A DNA stretch of 47,130 bases from CAZSNT01 sp964607765 (GTDB taxonomy: Bacteria > Verrucomicrobiota > Lentisphaeria > Oligosphaerales > JABHEG01). Both the position numbers and the translations under genes were made by a program. Shown one piece after another: positions 18,573-27,174 of the stretch; positions within the stretch are counted from its first letter, which is position 1, and each line of letters begins with the position of its first letter. The stretch lies in contig CAZSNT010000073.1 in NCBI GenBank assembly GCA_964607765.1, positions 1 through 47,130 of the forward strand, read 5' to 3'. A model generated the notes under the pieces. That model did no database searches and was not told where the DNA came from. It worked only from the letters and a program-made list of their open reading frames with translations.

Positions 18573-19877
18573 TCAAATCAGCCACGGTTCGCGGGGCGGT
18601 CGGCTTAGCATGCGCTGGGCCTGGGCGCAGTTGGTTACGCGTTCGGCCGCGGGATCCCATTCCAGCTTCTCACCCGTAAGCAGTGCGATGTTGGCCAAGT
18701 GGCAGAGGGTTGCCGTCCGGTGCCCGACCTCGACCGGGGCCATAGGCGTGCCGCGTGTGCGCATGGCGGTGAAGAAGTCCTGATGGTGTCCGGGGCTGCG
18801 GCCCAGCTGTGTTTCGTTGCGGCCGATCTTCTCCTTGAGCAGTTCCGGCCTGCTCGCTTCGAGTCGGCCGCCGTGGATGTGGATGAACACCCATCCATCG
18901 CTGCCTTCGAAGCGAATGCCGCGCCGCCCGTTGCAGGCGCCGATCAGCTCCACGCCGTTCGCGTATTTCATCGTGAAGTCGAATGTCATGAACGTATCGA
19001 ACAGGCCGTCCGGCGGGCGCCAGCCTGTGGCTTCGACTTCGACCGGGCCGGTGTCGTCGGTGTTGTTCCCGAGCTGGGCGAGATCCAGGATGTGCGCGCC
19101 GCGATCAGTCATCTCGCCGCCTGACGTATCCATGACGTAACGGAACCAGAAGTGACAGCGTTTCTCGGTGTACTCCGCCCAGGGCGCCGGGCCGAGCCAG
19201 AGGTCCCAGTCGAGCGCGTCGGGCACGGGCATGACGGGCTGTGGCGGGATCTGTTTCTGGCCTGGATTGTCAATAGGCAGGTTGATCCGGATCGTGTGCA
19301 GTTTCCCGATTCGGCCGTTGCGGACCAGTTCGCAGGCGTAGCGGGCATTGGCGCGGGAGCGCTCGTGGCTGCCCACCTGCACAACGCGCCGGTAGCGCTG
19401 TGCCGCATCGCATACGGCGCGGCCCTGTGTGACGGTAAGCGAGAGCGGCTTCTCCACGTAGCAGTCTTTGCCGTTCTCCATGGCGGCGACGGCCATGGCC
19501 GCGTGCCAGTGGTCGGGGGTTGCGATCAGGACCGCGTCGATGTCATCGCGAACAATGAGCTCGCGGAAGTCGTTCAGGCCGGCACAGCCTTTGTAGCTGC
19601 CGCTTTTCATGGCGCCGGAATACGCTTTGTTGACTTTGTCCACTGCGGCCTGGCGCCGGTTGGCATCCACATCGCAGACCGCGGCAATCTGTACGTCCTT
19701 GAAGCCGGTCAGGCACTGCAGGTGGTAACCGCCCTGACCGCCCACGCCGATCAGGCCGAGCACGATGCGATCGCTGGGCTTTGCGGAGTTCGCAGCGCCA
19801 CACACAGATCCCGGCAGAATGGTCGGCGCCGAGACGGCGGCTGCGGTACGGAGAAAGTCGCGTCGTGTAAGGGACAT
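18573..19877 (-). CDS. Tat-exported Gfo/Idh/MocA family oxidoreductase
   Basis: A 434-residue protein. The N-terminus has a twin-arginine signal (LTRRDFLRTAAAVSAPTILPG). A Rossmann NAD(P)-binding motif GVGGQG follows (G44, G46, G49), then the family motif EKP at 142-144 within CYVEKPLSLT. This is the classical layout of sugar or inositol dehydrogenase-like enzymes; the Tat signal suggests a cofactor-loaded periplasmic enzyme, as is common in PVC bacteria. I chose ATG 19877 because GAGGAGG lies about 9 bases upstream. A GTG at 19898 would give seven more residues and a GTGA overlap with the preceding stop, but those codons contain the ribosome-binding site itself. The DUF1080 lipoprotein gene directly upstream suggests joint work on an exported carbohydrate. 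Confidence 0.93.
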   Translation of the reverse strand: MSLTRRDFLRTAAAVSAPTILPGSVCGAANSAKPSDRIVLGLIGVGGQGGYHLQCLTGFKDVQIAAVCDVDANRRQAAVDKVNKAYSGAMKSGSYKGCAGLNDFRELIVRDDIDAVLIATPDHWHAAMAVAAMENGKDCYVEKPLSLTVTQGRAVCDAAQRYRRVVQVGSHERSRANARYACELVRNGRIGKLHTIRINLPIDNPGQKQIPPQPVMPVPDALDWDLWLGPAPWAEYTEKRCHFWFRYVMDTSGGEMTDRGAHILDLAQLGNNTDDTGPVEVEATGWRPPDGLFDTFMTFDFTMKYANGVELIGACNGRRGIRFEGSDGWVFIHIHGGRLEASRPELLKEKIGRNETQLGRSPGHHQDFFTAMRTRGTPMAPVEVGHRTATLCHLANIALLTGEKLEWDPAAERVTNCAQAQRMLSRPPREPWLI

Positions 19878-19894
19878 CGCGTTTGGCCTCCTCT

Positions 19895-22800
19895 TCACTG
19901 CGTTATGTCAAGCTGCTCTGCCAGTTGGTCAATCTGCTGTTGCGTGAGTACGCCGCTCCAGACGCTGAACTCGTCGACCGCGCCGGCAAAGCGCGACCCG
20001 TTGTTCCAGTGCGGCGGCGGAGCCAGTCGGACCACGGGTGCTGCGTCGACCAGCTTCTCTTCGCTCGCTATGAGTTCTTTGCCGTCCTTGTAGATTGTCA
20101 GGAGTTCGCCGTCGTAGGTGATGGTGATCATCTGCCAGCGTCCCACATCGAACGGCACGCCGGGGTTCACATCCACGCTCGAGCCCCAGAAATGGATGCC
20201 GTTTTTGTACTTGACCAGGTAACGTTGACAGCCAACGGGCTTGCCTGTGACCACATCACCGAAGCCGCCGATGATGCTGAGCTCCCCGGGCTGCTCGTCA
20301 ACGAACACGAACATGTTCAGGGACCATGCCGCAGCGGCATCGATCGGCAGCCCGGGAATCTCCTCGCTCCGTGCCAAACCGTCCTTGCCGTCGAAACGAA
20401 CCGCATTGCCCCGGGCTCCCGGCGTGCGGGAAGCGCCGCCCTTCAACAGGCCACGGCCGCCGCGCAGGCCGGTGCAGGAGAGCGTCGGGTCTCCCGGCTC
20501 GTCCATGGACCATGACAGGATGAGCTCTGCGGGCGGCGATGTCACCAACTGCTCCTGCTCTGCTTTGCCGAGTTCGGCACGTGACTGCACGGCGGGCAGC
20601 TTCTTGCCGTCGGGGGAAAGTACGCGCGCACAGGCGCCCCAGTCCCCGCCGCCGTTGACGATTTTCATCAGCACTTCGTTCCAGCCGCGGTGCAGTTCCA
20701 CGGGGACTTTGTCCTGGCCGGGCGATGCGCCACGGTGCGCGATGTGCGTGTGCACGTGCCGTCTGTTGAGCCAGGCCTTGACAGCGTCATCACTGCCCAG
20801 TGCGAGCAGCGCCTGCTGCGACGTCGGCGCGAACACATACGTTTTCATGTATGCAGCCCGGTCATTGCCGCCGATGAACTCCTTCAGATCCATGTACCAC
20901 GGCCTGTCGGGGTCGGTACACACCGGCATGAGGCGCCACTCGACGGGCGTGCCGTCCCGGGTCTCAACAGCGAACGGTGTTCCCACAAGCTGATCGCAGC
21001 GGACCTTGTGCTTCGTGTAGGGGCCGGCGACCTGCCAGTCCACAATGTGGTCCTTGATGGCTTCCACCGCCTTGCGGGCGGCGTTTGCTCTCTGTCGCAC
21101 GGTCGGGTTGTCCGACGCTTCGGCGGCTTGCGCTGCCGCGGCTTCGGCACGAACGCGATCGACTCCCACCGTGTTGCCGGCAAGGGTGGCCAACGCCAGT
21201 GCAGCTTCCGTGACCGTTCCCGGGTCGGCGAGGCAGGGGGTCACCAGGTCCATTGCTTCGACCGACCGCAGTTCGGCGAGCCCGCCGAGGACCAGTCGCT
21301 TCTCGTCCGGCCGGTCCGCTGCGCCCATGAGTGTGGCGTAGATGTCCAGGTCCTGCTCCGCGGTTCGGTCGTGCGGCATTCCGAGCAGACGCAGCGCGCC
21401 GCGCAGCGCCAGCACGGACAGGAGCGGCGAATCGGTCTGCTGCACGAACTCGACGAGCTTTGGCAGTGCGCGCGGATCGGGCCAGTCGCAGAGCGCCCTG
21501 ACGCCGGCTTCCTGTACGTCAGCCCGCGGATCCTCCAGTGCTGCGCTCACGAGGGGCAGGGCAGCTTGATGTCCGGTTCTGCCGAGGGTTCGCAGCAGGG
21601 CGGCACGCACAGGCACGTCAGTGGCGGTGATGGCCGCGCACATCAGGCTGGCCACGGCAGCATCCGCATCGTCCTGCGCCAGGCAGACAGCAGCCAACGC
21701 CGTGCTCACGTTCTCGCGGTCGACGGCGCTTTCCGTCGCAACGAGGCAACTCAGGAGGGCGGGGAAAGCGTCGGGGCCCACGAAACCGGGGAGTGTGTCG
21801 AACGCTATCTTTCGGACCTGGCGATTCTGGTCGATGATCCGCCGGAGAACAGCGTCACCCGCGCCGGGGATGTTTCGTCTTGCCGCTGCGCGGATAGCGA
21901 CTGCGCGCACGCCGGCCTTTTCGTGCTCGGAAGCGCCGAGGATCGCGGCATCTACGTCCTCGCCCTCCAGGGCGGCAATGGCATCGCAGATACTGTCCTG
22001 CTCCGGACCGCGCGCTCCTGCAGCTGCCAGGGCCAACACCTCGACATCGGTCGCGTCACCGAGCTTCCGCAGTGCTGCCACGGCGGCCGTGCGCACGTCC
22101 GCATCGGCACTTTCCAGAGCGTTGGTAACGGCGGGTTTTGCAGTCTGATCCCCGCGGTCTCGGAGCGCGGAAAGCAGGGCAATCTGTGCCGGGGGTTGGA
22201 GACTGACCAGCTGGCCGGCAAACGTCTCTGCTGCCTGTGCGACGTCGATGTCACGCACGTACTGTGCGGCGGTTGCCTGGGTTTCCGGGTCGGGGCTGCG
22301 CAGCATATCGGTAAGCAGCGGCACGGCATCCGCGCCGCGCAGTCGGACAAGGCCGTCCAGGGCCGCGGTGCGGATCAGGGCAGGGCGCGTGTCCCGGTTC
22401 AGCTCCTGGTAGAGCGCGAGGGCGGTCTGCTGGTCGTCCTGATCCGTCGCCGCGCGCTCGGCGCAGCGCAGCAGCGCGTCGTAGAGGGCGGCTTTGTGGG
22501 CTGGCCGCTCGTCCGCCAGTGCCTCCTGCAGCGCAGCCACAGCGTCTGCGCCGCCGATCTCGCCCAGCGCCTTGGCTGTTGCCGCGGCAACGTCCGGCTG
22601 CGGCGAATCCAGCAATCCAACCAAGTACGGCACGGCATCGTGGTCGCGCAGCCTGCCCACGGCCGCAGCCGCCCCGATCAGTTGCTTGCCTGTCAGCGCG
22701 GGGAGGGCGTTGCGCAGGGCGGCGCACGCGGCCGTGCCTCCGATCCGTTCCAGGGCATACCGCGCCATGTGCGACACATCCGAATCGGACAGGTTCGCAG

Positions 22801-23719
22801 CCACGGCAGGGACAGCGCTCTCCGAGCCGAAGCGCGACAGCAAGCGACAGATTGCGTGTCTGGCGTTGGCAGTGGTCCCGGGCGCGTTGAGAGCGGCGAC
22901 AAGCCTCAGTTCCCCCGCCGCGCGTTCATCGGCGGTTGCGTTCAGCATCCGTTTCTCGACGGCGGCCGCGGCCAGCCGGCTCTCGCCGAACCGGTAGGTG
23001 CACAGTGCATCAAAGGGATCCTCCCGAATATCGTCGGCCGAAGTGGGCGGCGGAGGGGGCACAGCCGGATCGCCCGGCAGCAGGCGACGGGCACGAACGT
23101 TGCGGAAGTGTACTTCGCTGTCGGGGTCGTGCGCCTGCAGGGCGAAGGTGCCTTCACTCAGTTTCGGCTTATCCCCCGTGTCTTCAGGCTGCGTGTAATC
23201 GACGACGACTTTGCCGTTCACTTTGATGATGACGCGGCTGCCGAGCACCAGGACACGCTGTTCCCACCAGGTGTTGTCCTGGATCAGCTGCGCGTGGATG
23301 TCCTCGATGCCGTAGAGACTACCCGTGCGACGCGGGTCTTTTGTCTGCGTGTTGTTGACCTGTGCTTCGAAGCCGTGGCTGGGCCAGCCCTCCTGCTGGT
23401 ACTGCGTGTGGAAATACAGGCCCGAGTTCGAGCCCGGCGTGGCCATCACTTCGGCGCAGAACTCGAAGTCGCGGAACACGTTGTCGGTGCCGTCACCGAC
23501 GTAGAACAGGTGCGATCGTGGCCCGTGCGCGACCAGTTCGCCATCGACGATCTTCCAGCTGTCCGCGTGCTCGGAGGCCTTCCAGCCGTCGAGTGTCCTG
23601 CCGTCAAACAACGTGATCCATTCGCTGCCTTGAGCCGGCGCAGGCGCGGGGGGTGGCTCGACTGTCCGGCATCCGGCGGCGAAGAGAAACGCGACAGCTG
23701 TCAGGGCGAAGCGTGTCAT
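19895..23719 (-). CDS. DUF1080 - HEAT repeat - LamG-like lipoprotein
   Basis: A 1274-residue lipoprotein with a lipobox ending at C17 (LFAAGC). A DUF1080 (3-keto-disaccharide hydrolase-type, concanavalin fold) domain spans about 30-215 and includes ITLFDGRTLDGWKASE and FRDFEFCAEVMATPGSNSG. A long series of HEAT-like repeats (about 225-915), such as AVPYLVGLLDSPQPDVAAA, follows. A PA14-like segment (about 930-1075) contains VDWQVAGPY. A C-terminal LamG/concanavalin-like domain (about 1100-1270) contains WSLNMFVFVDEQPGELSI. Fusions of this kind are typical of Planctomycetes and Verrucomicrobia and probably act on or bind polysaccharide at the cell surface. The ATG at 23719 follows AGGAAGGA; a longer open frame back to 24082 would read through the inverted-repeat element and is rejected. 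The gene is first in the minus-strand run, two codons before the oxidoreductase start region. Confidence 0.88.
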   Translation of the reverse strand: MTRFALTAVAFLFAAGCRTVEPPPAPAPAQGSEWITLFDGRTLDGWKASEHADSWKIVDGELVAHGPRSHLFYVGDGTDNVFRDFEFCAEVMATPGSNSGLYFHTQYQQEGWPSHGFEAQVNNTQTKDPRRTGSLYGIEDIHAQLIQDNTWWEQRVLVLGSRVIIKVNGKVVVDYTQPEDTGDKPKLSEGTFALQAHDPDSEVHFRNVRARRLLPGDPAVPPPPPTSADDIREDPFDALCTYRFGESRLAAAAVEKRMLNATADERAAGELRLVAALNAPGTTANARHAICRLLSRFGSESAVPAVAANLSDSDVSHMARYALERIGGTAACAALRNALPALTGKQLIGAAAAVGRLRDHDAVPYLVGLLDSPQPDVAAATAKALGEIGGADAVAALQEALADERPAHKAALYDALLRCAERAATDQDDQQTALALYQELNRDTRPALIRTAALDGLVRLRGADAVPLLTDMLRSPDPETQATAAQYVRDIDVAQAAETFAGQLVSLQPPAQIALLSALRDRGDQTAKPAVTNALESADADVRTAAVAALRKLGDATDVEVLALAAAGARGPEQDSICDAIAALEGEDVDAAILGASEHEKAGVRAVAIRAAARRNIPGAGDAVLRRIIDQNRQVRKIAFDTLPGFVGPDAFPALLSCLVATESAVDRENVSTALAAVCLAQDDADAAVASLMCAAITATDVPVRAALLRTLGRTGHQAALPLVSAALEDPRADVQEAGVRALCDWPDPRALPKLVEFVQQTDSPLLSVLALRGALRLLGMPHDRTAEQDLDIYATLMGAADRPDEKRLVLGGLAELRSVEAMDLVTPCLADPGTVTEAALALATLAGNTVGVDRVRAEAAAAQAAEASDNPTVRQRANAARKAVEAIKDHIVDWQVAGPYTKHKVRCDQLVGTPFAVETRDGTPVEWRLMPVCTDPDRPWYMDLKEFIGGNDRAAYMKTYVFAPTSQQALLALGSDDAVKAWLNRRHVHTHIAHRGASPGQDKVPVELHRGWNEVLMKIVNGGGDWGACARVLSPDGKKLPAVQSRAELGKAEQEQLVTSPPAELILSWSMDEPGDPTLSCTGLRGGRGLLKGGASRTPGARGNAVRFDGKDGLARSEEIPGLPIDAAAAWSLNMFVFVDEQPGELSIIGGFGDVVTGKPVGCQRYLVKYKNGIHFWGSSVDVNPGVPFDVGRWQMITITYDGELLTIYKDGKELIASEEKLVDAAPVVRLAPPPHWNNGSRFAGAVDEFSVWSGVLTQQQIDQLAEQLDITQ

Positions 23720-23831
23720 GAAAGGTCCTTCCTGCTCATCGGGCTTGGATTGTGGACAATAACGCTTCGCACGCGCGATCCCAAACCCGACGCTGCAGAA
23801 CACGCCGGGCGTGCCGCGGACACAGGGCGAC

Positions 23832-23989
23832 GCAACCGGTCGCTTATGTGAGGCACGCGCGCCCCCCCCCGTGGCGCGGCTCTCCCGAGCCGGGCGTGCT
23901 GCCGTGCCTCCGGATAGAGTGGAACGACAAGGACTCCCGGCTCGGGAGAGCCGGGCTACGGGGGACGCCTCACGTAACTGCCGCGTTGC
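23832..23989. mobile_element. Inverted-repeat miniature element, copy 1 (MITE-like)
   Basis: This 158 bp element begins GCAACCGGTCGC and ends GCCGCGTTGC, so its ends are inverted (GCAAC...GTTGC). It is flanked on both sides by the perfect 8 bp direct repeat AGGGCGAC (23824-23831 and 23990-23997). Inner arms at 23877-23894 and 23936-23953 are an 18 bp inverted pair, and each arm is also a self-hairpin (CCCGGCTC-GGGA-GAGCCGGG on the right). It has no coding capacity. A second copy of 156 bp lies at 28321-28476. GTAA-type ends and 8 bp duplications are known for the IS66 family, so mobilisation by such a transposase is possible; that link is inference. Confidence 0.8.
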
Positions 23990-24008
23990 AGGGCGACTTT
24001 CTCTAAGA

Positions 24009-24037
24009 TTGACGCACGCCCAATGACAGGCTATGCT
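24009..24037 (+). promoter_or_regulatory. Predicted sigma70-type promoter of the MBL-fold gene
   Basis: TTGACG at 24009-24014 and TATGCT at 24032-24037 are separated by exactly 17 bases and lie about 60 bases before the ATG at 24097. It sits just outside the right-hand target duplication of the inverted-repeat element, so the insertion stopped about 12 bp short of the -35 box. There is no experimental support. Confidence 0.4.
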
Positions 24038-24096
24038 CAAACTCGGACGACGTCGGTGAGCCAGGCTGGGGGTCCCGCACACAGGAGTGGCATGCG

Positions 24097-24999
24097 ATGA
24101 GAGTCAAATTCTGGGGAGTTCGCGGCAGCATTCCGGCACCGGGGCTGGAGTTCGTGGAGTACGGGGGCAACAGCACATTCATCACAATTCACGACATCGC
24201 GGGCTGGGACGACAACGAGCACCTCGCGCTGGATTTCGGGTCGGGCGCCAAGGATTTCAGCCGTGATTTGGCCGAAGCGGGACCGGCGAATGACATCAGA
24301 GTCCTGGCCCTGATGTCCCACTTCCACTGGGACCACATGAACGGGTTCCCGTTCTTCACACCGATCTACCTGAAGGGCAACCTGGTCAGGCTCTTCAGCA
24401 GCAACCGCATCGCAATGCGCGAGTCAATCGCGATGCAGAGCAACGGTATCAACTTCCCGGTCGACATCGGCGAGGTCGCTGCGGAGATTGAGTACAACCA
24501 GATCCTGCACTGTCAGCGGATCTACGCGCCGAGCGTCAAAGAGGCCGCGCCTGCGTTCCACAGTTCCGGCAACGGCATGCAGATGGACAGGCGCGGGCTG
24601 GTCATCGACACGCTGCCGCTGAATCACCCGCAAGGGTGCACGGGATATCGCATCCGCGAACTCGCCACGGATCAGGTGTTCGTCTATGCAACCGATCACG
24701 AAACGAACGAGTATGTCGACCTGGGCTTGGTGAAGTTCATGAGCGACTCGCACCTGATCTACGTCGACGGCATGTATACCAACGCGAACATCGATCAGTT
24801 CAGGGGCTACGGACACAGTTCGTGGGAGGAGTGCGCGGACATGTTCGCAGCGGCCGGGAACGCGCGCAGGATGCTGATCGGCCATCACAACTACATCACG
24901 ACCGACACGGAGCTCGCAGACATTGACGCGCAGCTCAAGGCCCGGTTTCCCGACGGCCAGGTTCAACTTGCCAGGGAGGGCATGGACATCGGGCTGTGA
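24097..24999 (+). CDS. Metallo-beta-lactamase-fold hydrolase
   Basis: A 300-residue cytoplasmic protein beginning MRVKFWGVRGSIPAPG, the typical start of the Lactamase_B_2 / phosphodiesterase-like branch of the MBL fold. The metal site is visible: HFHWDH gives H75, H77, D79 and H80. Further candidate ligands are H177 (LNHPQG), D200 and H201 (ATDHE), and H263/H264 (GHHNY). Relatives include PhnP-type and cAMP phosphodiesterase-type enzymes, but the substrate cannot be told from sequence. The ATG is preceded by AGGAG at 9 bases and by a good promoter at 24009-24037. It stands alone, with a minus-strand gene downstream. Confidence 0.9.
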   Translation: MRVKFWGVRGSIPAPGLEFVEYGGNSTFITIHDIAGWDDNEHLALDFGSGAKDFSRDLAEAGPANDIRVLALMSHFHWDHMNGFPFFTPIYLKGNLVRLFSSNRIAMRESIAMQSNGINFPVDIGEVAAEIEYNQILHCQRIYAPSVKEAAPAFHSSGNGMQMDRRGLVIDTLPLNHPQGCTGYRIRELATDQVFVYATDHETNEYVDLGLVKFMSDSHLIYVDGMYTNANIDQFRGYGHSSWEECADMFAAAGNARRMLIGHHNYITTDTELADIDAQLKARFPDGQVQLAREGMDIGL

Positions 25000-25149
25000 T
25001 GCGAGCGTCGAGGATGGCGCGGAGAGACGCGCCAATCCGAGGGGAGGCGAACGCCCGACGGAGCGCGCGCACGCCGGCCGGCCACGCAGCCGCCTTCGCG
25101 AGCTTCGGCGCGCCACGGGAACCGGAACGTCCAGTGCGGCTGATCAGCG

Positions 25150-27174
25150 TTACGCGTTCTCGTCGGGAGCGACCGACGCGGCTTCTTCCGTCGCAGGCGG
25201 CTCCGGGTCGGGCTCCGTGATCTTCTTCGTCAGGTCGAGCCAGCCGATGCTGTTGAGGAACGCGATCAGCACGGCGACCGGACTGATGAAGCGGATGAAC
25301 ACGCCCCACACCGAAGCGAGCGTGAGCACGTGCACTTCCGAATTGTGCGACTCGTCATCCTTCAGCCCGGCCATGAGGCTGAACAGATGAATATCCGCGA
25401 AGTTGTGTGAGCCCTTGCGGATCTCGTCAGTTGCCTTCTTTGTTCCCCAAATCCAGCCCACGAACACAGAAATGAACAGGCCCCCGAGCGGCAACAGCCA
25501 GTTGGAGCTGAGCCCGTCGAGGACATCAAAGAAACTTCCCTTCGCGGAGCCGAACAGCTTCAGCAGAGCGATCTGCAGCCAGCGGATCCTGTCCCAGTCC
25601 GCGATACTAAGCGCTGCAAGCGAGCCGATCAGGAAGATGACCACACCGGCCAGGACTGTCACCTTCTTGCGGCAACACTTCCACTCATCGACGAAATACG
25701 CGGTCACCACCTCCAGCAAACTTACGCCTGACGTCAGGGCGGCCACGAGCAACAGCAGGAAGAACAGACTGGCCCAGAAAAGCCCGCCCGGCATGCGGTT
25801 GAACACCGCCGGCAGAGTGATGAAAACAAGCCCAGGCCCGGCCCCGGGATCGAAGCCCTCAGCAAAGACCGCCGGGAAAATGGCCAAGCCTGCCATCAGG
25901 GCGATGAGCGTGTCGAGTCCGACAATGGCAAGCGTGGAAAGAAACGTGTTCTGCTTCTTGTCCACATAGCTGCCGTAGGTGATCATGGCGCCCATACCGA
26001 GACTGAGCGAAAAGAAGGCGTGACCGAGCGCCATCAGTACGCTCTTGGGGTCGAGTTTGGAGAAGTCGGGACTGAGATAGAACCGGACTCCGGCAACTGC
26101 GCCATCGAGAGTGATGCCGCGGACGATCAACGCGATAATGAGCACAAAAAGCGTGGGCATCAGGATCTTGGAGGCTTTCTCGATGCCGCCCTGCACGCCA
26201 AGGCAGACAATGGCGACGCACAGCATCATAAACAGCAGGTGGAAGCCTATCGCGTACACGCCGTTGCGCATGAACGCGTCGAACTGCCCGCCGGCGACTG
26301 CAGTGTGGAACTTGCGCGGGTAGACCGTAACCGTTTCTCCGTTGGCCCCCGTTTCCTCCGTCGCTCCCCCGTAGCGCTCGGTCAAGTGCGCCAGGAGCTT
26401 GTCACGCGGGACCTCTTTGGCCAACGTCGCATCGAAGATTTCGGCGTACTCGTACCGGTCCATATCGTCCTCAACCGGGAGCACGACGCCGAAGTTCTCT
26501 TCCAGATACCGCCCGGCGTAGACGCGCTGGAGTCGTTCGGTCGCCAGTTCCTTCCCCAACACCGACAGATCATCGTTCTCCTGTATGGCGGCGAGTTCCG
26601 CTTCCGGAGCAGTCTTTGCGGCGGGCAAGAGCACGCGCGCAAGGACTTCAGGTGGTTGCGCCGCCGGATCTGTCTGGAGTTTGCCCGTGACACTATTGAG
26701 TGTGTAGCCGATGGTCCAGCCGGCGACAACGCTGTAGAACGAGAGGATCAGGAATCCTGCGAGCACGCCCATCCCCCCGACGAGCACCCAACCGAACCGG
26801 AAGACCAGGGCCCCCAGTGCCAACGCGACGAGCCCCCAACCCCACTGCCCGAAACACAACAGAAAAACACCGGTCAGAACGATGCCGACACCGATGAGGT
26901 GTGCGACCGTCGAGGAACTCGGGCTGAGTTGCTTGAATGCGCCGACCGGATTGCGCTCGGTGTGCCGACCGAGGGTGATTTCGCAGAGCATGACCGGAAG
27001 TCCGATCACGGCTATGCAAAGCAGGTATACGAGAACGAACGCGCCGCCGCCATGTTGGCCTGTTATGTACGGGAACTTCCATATGTTGCCCAGGCCGATC
27101 GCCGAACCTGCAGCTGCCAGAATGAACCCCAGGTTGCTGCCCCAATGCTCTCGATTGCCGTTCGTCTCAGCCAC
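25150..27174 (-). CDS. Sodium-dependent symporter (SNF/NSS family), enlarged
   Basis: A 674-residue membrane transporter of the neurotransmitter:sodium symporter family. The N-terminal signature REHWGSNLGFILAAAGSA with IGLGNIWKFPY is the sodium and substrate site of TM1. Family members carry amino acids or related solutes with Na+. Two parts exceed the usual bacterial length of about 450-500. An additional hydrophobic segment lies between TM2 and the usual TM3 (IGVGIVLTGVFLLCFGQWGW). A hydrophilic extracellular loop of about 120 residues (about 165-285) follows TM3. The C-terminus is acidic and alanine-rich (EPDPEPPATEEAAS). GTG 27174 is chosen because GGAGG lies 9 bases upstream; GTG 27183 would sit directly on that site. 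Substrate is unknown. It is transcribed divergently from the isomerase gene across a repeat-rich region. Confidence 0.92.
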   Translation of the reverse strand: MAETNGNREHWGSNLGFILAAAGSAIGLGNIWKFPYITGQHGGGAFVLVYLLCIAVIGLPVMLCEITLGRHTERNPVGAFKQLSPSSSTVAHLIGVGIVLTGVFLLCFGQWGWGLVALALGALVFRFGWVLVGGMGVLAGFLILSFYSVVAGWTIGYTLNSVTGKLQTDPAAQPPEVLARVLLPAAKTAPEAELAAIQENDDLSVLGKELATERLQRVYAGRYLEENFGVVLPVEDDMDRYEYAEIFDATLAKEVPRDKLLAHLTERYGGATEETGANGETVTVYPRKFHTAVAGGQFDAFMRNGVYAIGFHLLFMMLCVAIVCLGVQGGIEKASKILMPTLFVLIIALIVRGITLDGAVAGVRFYLSPDFSKLDPKSVLMALGHAFFSLSLGMGAMITYGSYVDKKQNTFLSTLAIVGLDTLIALMAGLAIFPAVFAEGFDPGAGPGLVFITLPAVFNRMPGGLFWASLFFLLLLVAALTSGVSLLEVVTAYFVDEWKCCRKKVTVLAGVVIFLIGSLAALSIADWDRIRWLQIALLKLFGSAKGSFFDVLDGLSSNWLLPLGGLFISVFVGWIWGTKKATDEIRKGSHNFADIHLFSLMAGLKDDESHNSEVHVLTLASVWGVFIRFISPVAVLIAFLNSIGWLDLTKKITEPDPEPPATEEAASVAPDENA

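Larger units (their letters stand above)
23720..24096. other. Divergent intergenic region with inverted-repeat element
   Basis: This 377 bp gap separates the divergent DUF1080 and MBL-fold genes. It holds one copy of a 158 bp inverted-repeat element with an 8 bp flanking duplication (23824-23997). A sigma70-like promoter for the MBL gene follows at 24009-24037. No convincing small open frame was seen; the minus-strand open frame through it is an N-terminal overrun of the lipoprotein gene. Confidence 0.7.

Noticed and set aside
20690..23851. Plus-strand open frame of 1053 codons opposite the DUF1080/HEAT gene
   Set aside because: Antisense shadow of the lipoprotein gene; no signal, domain or ribosome-binding site, and it runs into the inverted-repeat element.
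23720..24082. N-terminal extension of the lipoprotein gene
   Set aside because: It would read through the inverted-repeat element and place the lipobox signal peptide 121 residues inside the protein.
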